From: Chromera velia
Taxonomy: Eukaryota; Sar; Chromeraceae
Assembly (NCBI GenBank): GCA_018398765.1
Contig: JAHBMJ010002485.1
Location: forward strand, 5,001-69,000
Length of the DNA stretch: 64,000 bases
Direction of reading: 5' to 3'
Notes under the pieces: model-generated
What the model saw: only the letters and a program-made list of their open reading frames with translations
Told to the model about the DNA's origin: nothing
Databases searched by the model: none
Translations under genes and position numbers: made by a program
Shown: in pieces, positions 24,901 to 35,282 of the stretch
Numbering within the stretch: the stretch's first letter is position 1
Layout of the letters: the number at the start of each line of letters is the position of its first letter

Positions 24901-26256
24901 TCAGGCTGCGTATCGTCAAACACGAAATCTTGTGTGCAGAACGTCTCTAACCCCGCATCCTCCCATCCTCCTGACAACACATAAGGAAGACCCGACACAG
25001 CCGGGTTGTTGTTCGGGTCCGATGTGCCTGATGGATGGGCCGCCTGCTGAGAGGCTGCTGATAAGGGCGCTTCGGCACTCTGCTGCTGCTGCTGCTGCGG
25101 CTTTTGGTGTTCTTGTACTTGTGTCGATCCATGCCCCCCATTCCGCAGAGGCGCTGGTGAAGCTTGGGAGGGAACAATTGAATAGGGGCTCATTTCGCTT
25201 TCGAGATCTGGCTCGTCGTGTGCATGTGAGGACACTCCTGCATCATCATCACCGCTGCTGCTGCTGCTGCTGTGGGCGCTCCACCGATCCGCCTTTCCTC
25301 CGTGCTCGTCCCTAGAGCAACTTGGCTCATCGGTGCCATTTTCTGCTTGGTTGTCCTTTTCAGTTGCGTGTCCACTTTTGGCCAGGGCTTTCATGAAGTC
25401 TTTTGGCTTCATCTGTGCGCCCTCTCTGACGTTCGCCTCTGTCCTCAAACGCCTCAGCAGACCCTCGTCGAGTCCCTGTACAGCGGAGAAGAGAGCAGCA
25501 CACAAACAAGCACACAAAGAGCAGGCAAATGCACGGACAGACAGGCAACAAAGGCACAAACAAAGATGGCTTGTTGTTGCGTAGACTCTATTGAGCGTTC
25601 ATGAACACACCAGGAGATTGAATTGTCCTTGTCAGACGATACACCATTGTCTGGATAGATCAGCAAGCGCGCATTCAGCCCGCTCCAGGGATAAGTTGGA
25701 GGTCGAGATGAAGAAGAGAAGACTGGAAAGACAGGACTGCCAAGGCTACCCGTCGGATTCAGAAGATCAAAAATGGCAGACAGAACCATTCACAACAATT
25801 TTCCATGACCGCAACAAGTTCGCACTGCGCCTACCCTACCTGCAATTTTATCCCAGTGGCCGTGGCAAAACTGGACAGCAGCAGGCCTTTTCGAGGCACC
25901 CTCCCTCTGTCTATCTCTTTCTCTTTCTCTTTCTTTGCTGCCTCCTGGGAGGACTCGGGTCCTTTGTTGCAGGTCTGTCGCTTCCTCTTCTCCGCCGCAC
26001 CGTCTACTCTCACAGACTCTCCCCCTTTCTCAGACGATTGCAAAGCAGAATGCGTCTGTCTCGCCTCACTGCCTTCACATGCTATTGCGCTGTTGCCCTG
26101 TGCACCCGTACGTGCGAGACCTACACGAAGACCATTTTCGTCTCCGGGTGCAGCTCCGTCTCCATTCCCCCCGGAAGAGCTGGAGGTTGCTCCCCGTTTG
26201 GATTGCCTTGAGGGCTCTGGTTGGCCCACTGCTTTTCGTTTGGTGCGTCTGGTCAT
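12217..26256 (-). CDS. BRCA2: BRCA2 homologue (homologous-recombination mediator), multi-exon
   Basis: BRCA2 loads RAD51 onto single-stranded DNA in homologous recombination. The exon model, in coding order, is: 26256-25840; 25475 through the BRC array; about 23672-22208; 21811-21721; 21014-20864; 20456-20155; 19818-19753; 19573-19478; 19002-18928; 18660-18579; 18391-18150; 17828-17591; 17254-16800; 16338-16136; 15297-14658; 14279-14172; 13678-13602; 13205-12881; 12510-12217. Phases match at every junction except across the end of the BRC array. Evidence is the BRC motifs, the helical-domain block aligning to the human protein without gaps over 40 residues between HFR and KEID, three OB folds in order, and a coiled-coil tower between OB1 and OB2. 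The predicted protein is roughly 2,300 residues, shorter than human. The start is the first Met of a basic N terminus (MTRRTKRKAVGQ). Confidence 0.9.
14658..15297 (-). CDS. BRCA2: BRCA2 exon 15: end of OB2, linker with CxxC pairs, start of OB3
   Basis: A 640-nt exon, open throughout, runs from a TGCAG acceptor to a strong GTAAGT donor. It opens with RAPIEISTVPLSF, matching the last OB2 strand (human RANIQLAATKKTQ). It then runs through a low-complexity linker with eight Gln from a CAG run (plus-strand 14968-14991) and a CxxC-x10-CxxC motif (CAGC…CRGC). It ends in DVKGILLRADLVVEAAP, the first OB3 strand. The linker is not seen in human BRCA2. Confidence 0.75.
15655..15746. repeat. GACA/GATA microsatellite
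   Basis: Tandem GACA and GATA tetramers lie within BRCA2 intron 14, next to the dispersed repeat at 15745-16102. Confidence 0.9.
15745..16102 (-). repeat. dispersed intronic repeat, copy A
   Basis: The reverse complement of this block matches 32751-33110 over its whole length at roughly three-quarters identity. Matches include an identical 38-nt core (15868-15905 here, 32952-32989 there) and a shared start region containing GTCTAAAGAACATGACGGTG. It lies in BRCA2 intron 14, about 34 nt past the exon-14 donor, in the sense direction of the gene. Confidence 0.8.
16136..17254 (-). CDS. BRCA2: BRCA2 exons 13-14: OB2
   Basis: Exon 13 (17254-16800) starts TRRVVPQFSLLAVDA, matching the first OB2 strand (human VTTVWKLRIVSY). 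It has a long Gly/Glu-rich insert and then FDEASIIILPEKTVDRRL, matching the next strand. Exon 14 (16338-16136) reads MYEDVKPGSVVHVRHARPT, matching the human YSLLTEGKRYRIYHLATSK strand, followed by a Gly-rich loop. Phases: exon 13 receives one base from the tower exon, and the 13/14 junction is phase 0. Confidence 0.8.
16432..16560. repeat. (AC)n(AG)n microsatellite
   Basis: An AC dinucleotide run passes into an AG run within BRCA2 intron 13. Confidence 0.9.
17591..18391 (-). CDS. BRCA2: BRCA2 exons 11-12: OB1 end and tower coiled coil
   Basis: Exon 11 (18391-18150) reads GGSVPLVRLVVIKKTVLSF, matching the human OB1 strand GGNVGCVDVIIQRAYPIQW. It then has a Gly/Lys linker, an 11-residue poly-Gln tract (CTG run at plus 18193-18225) and a start of helix (RRAEEEAVCAE). 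Exon 12 (17828-17591) encodes two charged helices (EEWQEETRQQIEEAIGALKE… and …RDLERVERKIRQIERDIER) separated by a run of eight Glu. Position and heptad pattern identify it as the tower. It is much shorter than the human tower and has no room for the distal three-helix bundle. Confidence 0.8.
18579..20456 (-). CDS. BRCA2: BRCA2 exons 6-10: OB1
   Basis: Exons are 20456-20155, 19818-19753, 19573-19478, 19002-18928 and 18660-18579. Diagnostic strands are MILSDGFYALRVF (human IIELTDGWYAVKA), a linker of about 40 residues, QKLRVQGALLG (human QKIILHGAELVG), and VTPNGLHPAPRDARLGLDPR (human [21 protein letters not shown]). All internal junctions are phase-compatible and the short exons are multiples of three. 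Confidence 0.85.
20864..21811 (-). CDS. BRCA2: BRCA2 exons 4-5: helical domain
   Basis: Exon 4 (21811-21721) ends GWFCNHFRH and exon 5 (21014-20864) continues MLKGLKNGQPALVSL… to LRRRLQKEIDGKRSALLKIC. Joined in phase 0, the distance from HFR to KEID is 40 residues. That equals the distance in human BRCA2 between HYR and REID, and the latter half (VLLQLKYRYDREIDRSRRSA in human) aligns well. The exon-4 donor is followed within a few bases by one of the direct repeats of the palindromic element at 21587-21716. Confidence 0.85.
21587..21716. repeat. palindrome flanked by 37-bp direct repeats
   Basis: Two 37-bp copies (21587-21623 and 21680-21716, one mismatch) flank a 56-bp spacer. The spacer contains a perfect 19-bp inverted repeat, TTTATTTTCATACAGAATT (21626-21644) and its complement (21657-21675), with a 12-nt loop. 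It lies in BRCA2 intron 4 next to the splice donor. The same palindrome core and layout occur at 40606-40729. Confidence 0.9.
22208..23672 (-). CDS. BRCA2: BRCA2 exon 3: linker and start of DNA-binding domain
   Basis: A long open frame rich in Pro, Ser and Gln ends at a GTCAGT donor (exon end 22208). Its last 60 residues (VGAEEFCSFLLSEQGSEPSF…) align with the human sequence just before the helical domain ([20 protein letters not shown]). The frame differs from that of the BRC array. A possible solution is an intron ending at the CTTCAG acceptor at 23673-23674; an assembly error is equally possible. Confidence 0.75.
23733..24260 (-). repeat. BRCA2: tandem BRC repeat array of BRCA2 (153-bp unit)
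   Basis: The 153-bp units start at 23733, 23886, 24039 and 24192 and are nearly identical. Each encodes 51 residues with one BRC motif (FTTGSGRNVDVSASSVAAAS followed by KLFEEWD) and a Gly-rich spacer. BRC motifs bind RAD51 through a Phe-x-x-Ala hairpin and a Leu-Ph-acidic second site. Here the first site reads Phe-Thr-Thr-Gly. The unit farthest upstream in the protein abuts an N gap, and the last one is cut off after KLF. Confidence 0.9.
24261..24279. other. assembly gap (19 N)
   Basis: A run of N lies exactly at the edge of the BRC array. Its true length, and so the number of BRC units, is unknown. Confidence 1.
24280..26256 (-). CDS. BRCA2: BRCA2 exons 1-2: N-terminal region
   Basis: Exon 1 (26256-25840) begins with a Met and a basic stretch that could be a nuclear signal (RRTKRK and KRKRQ). 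It joins in phase 0 to exon 2 at 25475 (acceptor TACAG), which reads GLDEGLLRRLRTEANVREGA. The rest is Ser/Gly/Gln-rich with short acidic motifs (FCTQDFVFDD) and is poorly conserved, as is usual for BRCA2 N termini. The intron is 364 nt. An extra exon at about 25.6-25.75 kb cannot be excluded. Confidence 0.65.
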
Positions 26257-27112
26257 TGCTGTGTGAAGATAACCCCACCAAGAGGAGATCGATCGCGCTG
26301 ATCCTCCCCACAGCCCCTCAAATGCCACAGCAAACACCGACCGGTCCCGTTGCTCGATCGTCTCCCAGCGAAGTTCACCCCTGGGTCCATCTGCCTGGTT
26401 GCGTCTCAGCGTCCTCGTCCAGTCACTGACCCACGCATAGCAAATGTAGGTGGATCGACGCCTGTGCAGACCATCAGGTAACGTACATGGAGGAGGATCA
26501 AAAACATTGACTGACATTCAAAGACTGCAGAAAAATGGCTCATGGCGGCGCTGCAATGCGCTGCATGTTACGATATCTGACGCACGCAATTAAGCAGAGA
26601 ACCTGACCTGAAAAATCTGACGCACGCAAATGCATGTCCCGAAAATAATGCTGAGGGGGCACTTAACAGGCACAACATATGTTGAACATGAGCAAATTAA
26701 GTTATCGGACTTTCCGGCCGGGCCATTCGCACGGAGTGCGTAAGATCAATGTGAGATCACGATTCGATCGCGTTCACCCGCCTTCAAACTGAAGAATCAC
26801 AAAAGGCTGCAGTGTTGGAATTGTTCGTCGTACCTCTCCAAGATCACAGTTTTCCCCGTGGAGTATTCACAAGTATTTCTTCATACCAGCAACGCACCTT
26901 CCTGACTTTTCATCGATCAGTGCACGTGGCCATGAGGGCAGAGAAGTGTTTTTCAGGCTCTCCTCGCTCGATCATGCCCGTTCTTTTGTTTCGTCTATGA
27001 AGGTCGTTTGGTCTAGTTTCTGCACAGGCAGACAATGGTCTCTTACGCATAACGGACGTAACCAAACAAATTTGACCCAAACAGCCTGCAAGGGTTTGTT
27101 CCGGAGGATCGA
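26257..27112. promoter_or_regulatory. divergent intergenic region, BRCA2 / proline-rich gene
   Basis: The 856 bp between the two start codons must hold the 5' ends of both divergent genes. It contains a direct repeat of ATCTGACGCACGCAA (near 26575 and 26614). No TATA box or other motif is convincing. Confidence 0.45.
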
Positions 27113-28594
27113 ATGAGACAGGGTGGCGGGGCAAATAGAGGTGGTGGCGTAGGTCCGCGTTACCAACTGACTGCGCAGTCGAGCCCTCATCCAATCACTG
27201 GAGAGACTCAATGGACGATTGCTGATGCCCCCCCCTACCCCCCTCCAGGCGCGTCTTCGTCTTCATCAGCCAGTGGAGGAGCGGTGACAGGCCGTTATGT
27301 CCCCAAAGCAGCAGTCGATGGACTTCTCGACAGTGTACGGAACAGACTGGATCTTCTGCAAGTCAGCCAAAACCCCCCACATCTTTGGTTTATGCATGGC
27401 TGAGTTCCTTCCCCTGCCTTCTCTTTCTCTTCGTCTCCATTCCCCTCACTGGCTGCCGCTGAAATCTCTTGTTGGGCCTCCCCGTCTCCTTCCTGTCTAG
27501 AAGAGATTCACTTTCTCTTTCGCCGTTTCCTGCAGATCAAAGTGGATGATGTTGATGCCAGGACAGAGAGGTCCCTCGAAGATCTGCAGCAAGCACGAGG
27601 GGGCGACAGGGCGGGGGAGAGGCAGGAGCCCCCCCCAGTTCCTCCTGGGTTCGTGCAGGGACTCTCCCCTGTGCAGATCCCACCGCGGCAGCAGTCCGGT
27701 CCGCCCTCGCGATTTCCCCATAGCGAAGGCCCAGAACGGGCACAGGCACAGATGGGGGGACGGGTATCACACACGCAGACGCAGACGCCCATACAGCCCC
27801 AGCTACCGTCAAGGCCTCTCTCGAGGCAGCAAGAAGACTTGTTAAGTCCCTCTCGCACTCCCTCGTACCCCGCTCCCGGAAGGAGCCGAATAGGCCCTCC
27901 CTTGCAGCCGCCCCCAAGCTACGTGCCGGTTCCGCAGCATGATTACGCAGGGGAAGCGCGTACCGACCGTCGGGAGGTCCGTTTCCCCGGCCCAGGAGGC
28001 GTTCCTTACCCCGGCCCCGGAGGCGTTCCTTACCCCGGCCCCGGAGACGTTCGTTGTCCCGGCCCAGGAGAAGCTCGTTATCCCGGCCCAGGAGAAGCTC
28101 GTTATCCCGGCCCGGGAGAAACTCGTTATCCCGACGTAGGGGATATTCGTTACCCCGGCCCAGTAGAAGCTCGTTACCTAGACCCAGGAGAGGTGAGTTA
28201 TCCCGACCCACGGGAACCTGGGGGGTATCCCGACCCCCCAGGGGAAATCCGATATGCTGACCCTGGAGACGTTCGGCTGTTGTCAGAACAACCCGGGGAG
28301 AGGGAGAGGGAGAGGGAGAGGCGCATACGGCCTTTTCTGCATCACAACGCGCCTCCTCCTTCGTGGCGCGGGTTCCCCCCCCCGTCTGGTCTCGGGAGCT
28401 CTTCGGCTAGTCGATCGGCGTGGGGGGAGGGGGGCAGTCAGCAGGGTTATCCTGGAGAGGAGAGGAAGCCTGTTGTCAGTCAGCAGCAGACATTGATTAT
28501 GCCTTCTCTGCCCAGAGACGGACACACACAGCCCCCCTTCCCCCCCCCTTCCTATCCTCCCGACTACCCCCCACCGCATTACAATGATCCGTAA
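27113..28594 (+). CDS. proline-rich octapeptide-repeat protein, two exons
   Basis: The model is 27113-27361 joined in phase 0 to 27536-28594 (donor GTCAGC, acceptor TGCAG), giving 435 residues. The N terminus is Gly-rich. A helical, probably coiled-coil segment spans the splice junction (KAAVDGLLDSVRNRLDLLQ then IKVDDVDARTERSLEDL). The rest is Pro-rich and disordered, with ten octapeptides of the type xRYPGPGE at 27977-28216 and a Pro/Tyr tail (YPPDYPPPHYNDP). No family is recognised. The repeat style suggests a scaffold or structural role, which is a guess. It is transcribed divergently from BRCA2. Confidence 0.65.
27977..28216 (+). repeat. 24-bp coding minisatellite, ten units
   Basis: Ten in-frame 24-bp units encode octapeptides such as VPYPGPGG and ARYPGPGE. 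Units in the middle are nearly identical and the last ones are diverged, as expected of a minisatellite growing by slippage or unequal exchange. Confidence 0.9.
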
Positions 28595-28599
28595 AAAGG

Positions 28600-31500
28600 T
28601 TTGGGGGGTTAGCTTTGATAGACAGAGACAGAGACTGGGAAAAATTTGAGTGACTGTAGACTGGCTGTCTGACCGGTCTTGCCGGCTGCACTGAAAGTGG
28701 GAGAACGCTTGGTATCTGGTAAGACTCGAAAGAGTCGATCTGTGAGTGTGAAAAGGGAACAGAAGAGAGAAAGAAAGGAAGGAAGAAAGAAGAAATCCGT
28801 CATGCAAAGCTTGGTTGCTCTTGGAGGGCCCAAACAAACAGCGGCTTCCTTTCCTTGCTCTTTGAGTACAAGCAAAGGGAAGACGAGACAAGAAAAGAAA
28901 GAAAAGTGTGCGTTTGATTCACCTTCATCACTAGTATCCTGCTGGGTTTTGCATGACAACCCTTGCAGTATCCTGTTTTCTGTTTTCCTTCCTTGTTGAT
29001 CGATCGGTCTGTCTTTGTAAGTGTCGACTGACCGGTTCTCCGGTTGGAGGGAGGGATAGGTTGTTCCTTTCTTTCTCTCTTTTATATTCATTCATTCATT
29101 CATTCATTCATTGTATTGCAATTTTGTGCATGCATGGAAAAAAATTAGCACTCTGCGGGGGGGGGACAGGGGCGGAGAGGGAGGGACCGGGGCAGCGGGG
29201 ATAGATTCCTCCCCTGCAGTGTGATGGAAGGGAAGGGATCACCATGGGATAAAAAAATGAACGAACTGTGCTTGTTAGCCGTGCAAGATGCAATTCAATA
29301 AATGCAAAGCAGTCCTGTCCTGTCCAGCTTCATTCCAAGAAGAAGATCGGCCGTTTTGGTTTGTGTGTCGGCTCTGGGGAGTGGAGTGATCTATCGAATT
29401 GGAGGGATCGAGGCAGCTGCTGCATGGGGAGACGGTGTCTGTGAGGAAGTCCTTTGGAAAGAAAGAACAGCCGAAGGAAAGAAGGAAAGATCGTCTCTCT
29501 TTGTGTGTCTGTTTCTAGAAAGAAAGAAGAAGTCTTTTCTCTTTCGTCCTGCAGGGAACGATGGGTCGAAAGAACGAACGAACGATGAACTGCCTGCCTG
29601 CCTGCATGCATGCCTGTCTGTCCTAGTCAGGACCAGGAGGCAGCAACAGTCGGATCCTTTCTTCCTTGCTTCCTTGCCTCAAAACTGCGCCCAGCCAGCC
29701 AGTCTGACTGAGACCGTCCCATGCGGTCCAATGAACTGATCACCAAGCCAGTCAATAGGGGAGTGAGGGGTGTGGAATTGAGGGAAAGAAATGACGTACA
29801 TGCGTGCGCAGACAGACAGACCCTGGTGGGGGTTCAATAACGAGGGGGGTAGGGGCTGCATCAGTCGGTCACTAGGGACACCTGATGCAAGCAAAATACA
29901 TGAACGGACGGATGGATGGGTGGATGGATGGTTGGATCGTGAAGCGACCGAGAGAGAACTAACGGTTCGATTGATGATTTGGTGTTGGAGAGAGAGGTCA
30001 CTGGATGGATGGATGGATGGATTGCTCGGTGCGTTGTCGCATCGCCATCTTCTGGCTGGCCGGCCGGTCGGTCGGTCAGGTTTTTCTTGAAGGCCCGCGC
30101 ATCATCTACTCACTCACTCACTCCCGCTGCAGGGGCATGCATTTGCTCCGCAGCGTTCCGTGCATTTGACTGCTGCACGTTTCTTGATTTTCTTTCTCTT
30201 TTTCTTTTTGGCTGTGTGCCGAAGAGCACCTTTTTTCGCTGTTTTGTGACTGTTCTTCTCTCTGTTTCTCGGACGCCTGCGTTCGCTTCGTACTTTTGTG
30301 TCTTTCTGTACCCGGTACGCTTGTGGTGGAAGCGTTTGTCCCTCTTTCCCTTTTTCTGTCTGGCTTGCTCTGGATAGCAGTCTGCTTCTTCCCGCCCCCG
30401 CCTTCCTTTCTTTCCTTCCATCTTCCTTTCTGTCTGTCTCATCCTCCACTGTTGGAAGTCTGCTCTTCTCCTCCGTCTCTTGCGTTGGGCAAGAATATCA
30501 TCTATCTACTTACATCTGCATCCCCTCTTTCATATTGCTCCGTGGATGAGCAATGAATGAATGAGTGGATGTATGTATTCGTGAATGAATGAGCAAAAAG
30601 AAGGAAAAGGACGAAATTCGAAGGGGCGACCGACTCGTAGATCTGAACACTTCCCTCCCCCCCTCCCTCACTCCCTCCCGCCTCTGTCTGCCCTTTCCTC
30701 CCATATGCCCTCGACAGCACGGGCCACAGCACGGGCCGGCAAGTGACTTGAGTAACAGTCCGCGGCAGGTGGCATGAGTCTCTCTTTCCTTTCACAGCTG
30801 TTTCGTTTCGTTGGTCGTTGGGTTGGCTTCTTTGATGCTTCCATCCATCTATCCATCCATCCACTTTGAAGAATGAATGAATTAATTAATTCAGCTGAGG
30901 CTAGCAGACAAGAGAAGCAGCGGGAGGAGCGGGGGGGCGGAAGAACGAAGGTGCCTCCTTCCTCGTTGCCTGCCGACAGCTTCAAGTTTTGATTGCTTAG
31001 TGAGGCGTTCGAACGAAAAGTGTGATAGTGGAAGGGCCAAAAAGAAATCGCGAGGGAAAGGAAGAAACGCCGTAGAAACCGCGTGACGATCAGCTCACAT
31101 TCTGACGCACGCTCAAAGAATGGGAATAAATGGCAGGAGGCAGTCTCCCTTAGTGAAAAAAAAGAAGAAGGGAACGTGAGGAAGGAGAAGAGCGCCAAGG
31201 GTTCGACAAGAATGCATTGGCCGCACAGCACAGCTTGATGTGGCTTGAAGGAAAAAAAGAAAGGAAGCCGGCAAAGACATGCATAGTGTGGAGGGAGTAC
31301 CACGACCCCCCACTTCTTTTCATGCTTCGTTGACTCAGTCTATCCTGAAGTGAAGGACACCTAGATGTAATCCTCTGACAGCCCAGAGAAAGACGGAAGA
31401 AGAAGGAATGTGAAGGGGGAGAAATCAACAGAAGAAATGAGTGAGTGAAAGCGATATCCCGCCCGCTTGTCTGTCTGCCTCAGCGTCCCATGAGACAAGA

Positions 31501-32243
31501 CAGATACAAGTATGCTGGTTTTCCCTCCTCACCCTTTTTGGTTGATTTCTTGTTATTCGTTCTCCTCTTTGACTGTCTCCGCTTTAGCCCCTACTTTCTT
31601 TCTGTGTCTCTATCCACCTGCTTTTTGTTGATTCGGTTTTTTTCTTTCGGCACAGAGCTTCGGTTGTCTGGTGTTGACCCGCGATTTTCTTCTTCTTCTT
31701 TTTATTCTTCTTCTTCTACTACTACTACTACTACTACTGCAGCTATCACGCAAGCCGGAGGGAGAACCGCCTTTGGTAGGGAGGGATCGAGATGGAATCG
31801 AGGGGATTCAGTGTCTGTCGGTGTTGGTGGGGGGTTGGGGGTACTTACTAGCTTTTTTGCTTCCTTTCTTTCTTTCTTTCTTTCTTTCTTTGTTTCGTTG
31901 TTCGTGTGTTTATTTGTTTGTCTGTTTGTACTTCCCTCCTTCTTGATGAATAAATAGACATACAGGTGGTTCGGTTCGCTTGGATGGGCTTGTAGGGAAG
32001 CATGAGTGCAATCAAACCGTTTGAAAGTTCATGTCACAATTTTTCCTTTCATCTGACTTTGCAAGCAAGCAAGCAAGCAGATCTTGTGTGATCGTCTGTC
32101 TGTCTGTCTGTCTGTCTGTCTGGAAAAGAAAAAGGAAAGAAAAGACGACATTGTCTGTCTGTCCGTCTGACTGTCTGTATAGTCTGTCTGGCTCTGCACT
32201 TTCATCAGAGACAATCCAACAAGGCCATGTGCTCACCCTTCAG
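28600..32243. other. no supported gene; simple repeats
   Basis: This holds the 3' flank of the proline-rich gene, ATTC repeats near 29088-29112, GGAT/ATGG repeats near 29905-30025, and CTT/ACT trinucleotides near 31690-31740. A TTTC run is at 31858-31892 and CTGT runs are at 32094-32122. Frames on both strands are short or low-complexity. Upstream exons of the gene at 32244 may be hidden here. Confidence 0.45.
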
Positions 32244-33862
32244 TACTCGGCACTGCAGGATAGTCGGATTGCAGAGTTGTTGTTTCAGGGGGCACGATTC
32301 AGGTTTGAAGAAAATCCAAACCTCTGTGAGCAAGCCCTTGAGTTGGGGGGATGAGAGCACATCGGTGAAGGCATCGAGGCTCGATAATGAGAGAGAAGAG
32401 GAGAAGAGAAAGAAAAGAGGTTTGTTTCCCCTTCCAAGCAGATGTCGAAGACCGGAAGAAGGAGTTTGAAGAATGGAAGAAAGAGATCATCCGCCGAGTG
32501 AAGACCGCCATCCAGCAAAGAATCGCCCCCCCTCAGTCCCCTACGGGTGAAGTCCTTTCCGCAATCTGCAACCTCCACCGAGATTTGGTTGTCGTCCCCC
32601 CCCTACAATCTCACTCTTGTCTGCAAACGTTTCTATATGCACGAGCTCGCAAAACTGTTGCTCGCGCATGGGGCGTATGAGGACGTGAGTGAGACAGCAC
32701 ATCCAATCCTTTCCAAACACATGCAGCATCAAAAAAATTCTCCTCCAAAGGTGCACCCCCCCATCCCCCCACCTCCTGTCTAAAGAACATGACGGTGCCG
32801 GTTCCCCCTATGTAGTACGTATTTGTTTGAAGTGCAGTATGTTTTTCCTCTTGTTTTTCTTTTTTTTCTCTATTTTTTTCTGTGTTTCTTTTCCTTTTGT
32901 CTTGAGTGGAAGCAGCCGGGGATTAACGTGTGAACCCTGTGATCACATTCAAGTCTGTCGGGAGGTGGAGAGGCAAGGGGCGCTTAACTCTCACCCTTCG
33001 GGCCCGTTGCCCACGTTGTTTGATTGTTATTCTTTTCTTTTGTCTTTGTTCTTTCTTTTCTTCTTTTTGTCTATTGTGTTCATGAAGAAAAGAAGGGAGA
33101 AGAAGCAACATGCATGCAGTCTGTCCTCGTATTGTCCCCCTCGTGCATTCCCCGAGAAGAGAACAAAAGAGAAGATGGAGAAAGCTTTTCGGGACAAGTC
33201 GACAGAGTGGCCCAAACAAACGCTGGCTGACTGAGTGATGAACAGACTGACTGACTGACTGACTGACTCGCTGACTGAGTGAGTGAGTGAGGGAGTGAGT
33301 GTGTGAGTGAGGAAAGGAAGAGAGGGAGGGAGGAAAATTGATTCGTCATCAATTGATCGAACGATCGAAAGAAGCCCACGCGCCAACCACTCTGGCAGGC
33401 AACCAATAAGTTTGTTGTTGGCTCCCTTTCGTTCGTTCGTTCTTTCTTTCTTTCTTTCTTTCTTCTTTTCTTTTTTTTTTTCTTTCTTTCTCTCTCCTTC
33501 TTCTTCCTTTGTTTCTTTGGGCTTGCAGGAAGTATTGCACTGCCTCTTCTCTCCTCTCGTCGCCTTTCTCTCCTCTGGACTTCCCTCCTTACACCCACCC
33601 ACCCACCCGATTAAGATTTCCTCTTTTCTTCTCTTGTGTCCATCCTTCGTTTTCTTTGGCCCTTGACCACTTTCTCACTTCGTTTATAGTGTTTCCCATG
33701 CATTCATTCTAATGCTTAACCTTGTGTGTCTCCAATGTAAATGTTATAGTGTTTGTTTCACCTGTGCATGTCTGCTCAACGTCCTTCTCGCTGGGGGTGT
33801 TTAAGCAGGAAAACTTCGCAGCTCCCGGTTCGATGAAGCAAGTGGAGCAGAAGAAGAAGTAA
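32244..33862 (+). CDS. hypothetical protein, 3' part, with probable homopolymer frameshift
   Basis: Exon 32244-32325 (TTCAG acceptor, GTGAGC donor) encodes SALQDSRIAELLFQGARFRF… and joins in phase to 32439-32684. The second exon reads DVEDRKKEFEEWKKEIIRRV… and then, after a run of eight C at 32596-32603, changes frame to YNLTLVCKRFYMHELAKLLL… before a GTGAGT donor. Removing the frame change gives one continuous coding-like segment. A terminal exon 33809-33862 (GCAG acceptor) encodes ENFAAPGSMKQVEQKKK and a TAA. At least one exon between 32684 and 33809, and the 5' end, remain unidentified. The protein is not recognised. Confidence 0.45.
32751..33110 (+). repeat. dispersed intronic repeat, copy B
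   Basis: This is the plus-strand copy of the element at 15745-16102, with the identical 38-nt core at 32952-32989. It lies about 66 nt past the donor at 32684, in the sense direction of the hypothetical gene. Confidence 0.8.
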
Positions 33863-35282
33863 GTAGAAGAGGATCAATTCGCGCTTGCACGCACACGCAC
33901 ACACACCGGTCCTGGTGCATCGATGAGATTCCACTTCTCGGCTCGACCCGAGAGCAAGCAAGAGTGGGTAGACTTGAGGCCGATCCTTCTCGTTTTGTTC
34001 CTTCCCTCCCCCTTGTTGGATGGCGGGAGTCGACCGATCCAACTGAAATAATGATAAGCAGCAATCCATGCCAACCTCCAAAAACAACATAATGGGGACG
34101 AGACAGAAGGAAGAAAAGCACTGAAGACGAGCGAGGGAGCTACCGGGCGCGTATGTCAAGAAAATCAAAGCAGAAAGACGATGTGTGTGCCATTTTCTTC
34201 TTTTTTTTTTTCAATGAGCCGAGCATGCACCGTGAAAGGCATGGGAAAAGAGGTGTGTCCGTCTGCTCCTTTGCCTGCAAGCTTGGCCTTTATCAGGGAT
34301 CGACTGGCTCGCCTGTCGCGTGCATATGATGTTGATGCATGCTGAGTGCGTCTGTTTGTCCATGTCAGTCTGCGTGTCGTCCAGTTCCTGCTTCTGCTGC
34401 TGCTGTTGTGTTGTAGTGAGTACGGATTTTCCATGTCCGTCTTCGATCGATCTGCTCTTTTTCTCATTTCTTACTGATGATTAGTTTTTTCTTTTTTTCT
34501 GACATGATACGCCTCCGTCCATCACCGAAGCACTTGACTATTGGAGTGCGAACGGAGGAAAGACCGGACCAAACAGGCAAGAAGGACGAAGCAAGCTCTC
34601 GTTCGCTAGAGGGGTGGGTGTCTCTTTCCTTCCTTCCTTCGTTCCTTCATCTCTGCTTACTTTCCTTTCTTCTCTCTTCCTTCATTCTGTGTCTTTTCGT
34701 GGGCGCTTGCCTGCGAGACTACTTACCAGCTCACATGCTCCTTTCACCGTTCATTCCATCTGTGTACGTACCCTTTTTTTTGGACGGTGATGCTTCCTCC
34801 GTTCAATCGAACCAGCCTTAATTGTGCCGAGCAGCCAAAAGAGAGAGAGAGAGAGAGATTCTTTCAGGCTGCATGGAGAGTGATGCAGGACGGCAGGGAG
34901 GCAGCCTTACGTTAGCTCCTCCCAATCTTGCTTGCTCGCTTGCTCTCTTTCCCTCCCCTCCCACTTTCACTTATTTTCCTTTACCGTCCGGTGGGGCATT
35001 CGTTACTTTGAAGAATCGTGAGCTCAATTGGCAAAATGATCCGATTTTTCTGTCGGATTTTTTCTTTCACGATTCAGCCAGCCCGGCCCTTTACAAGACA
35101 GTCGAGAGAGCTGTGAGCATACGCAGTGCTTGGGTGGAAGGCAAGTTACATGCAGCCGTTCATCGTCTCGACCCGACTCGATAGGATGGCTTTCGATCGG
35201 TCGGAATGCATGGAGCAAGGCTGTGCGTCAGAAGGAACATCACACGGGTGAATAAATAAAGAGATCGATTGATTGATATTGA

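Noticed and set aside
25591-25790. Possible BRCA2 exon between exons 1 and 2 (…NPTGSLGSPVFPVFSSSSR…)
   Set aside because: Exon 1 already joins exon 2 in phase 0. No acceptor upstream of the frame gives a consistent phase, so it was left as intronic.
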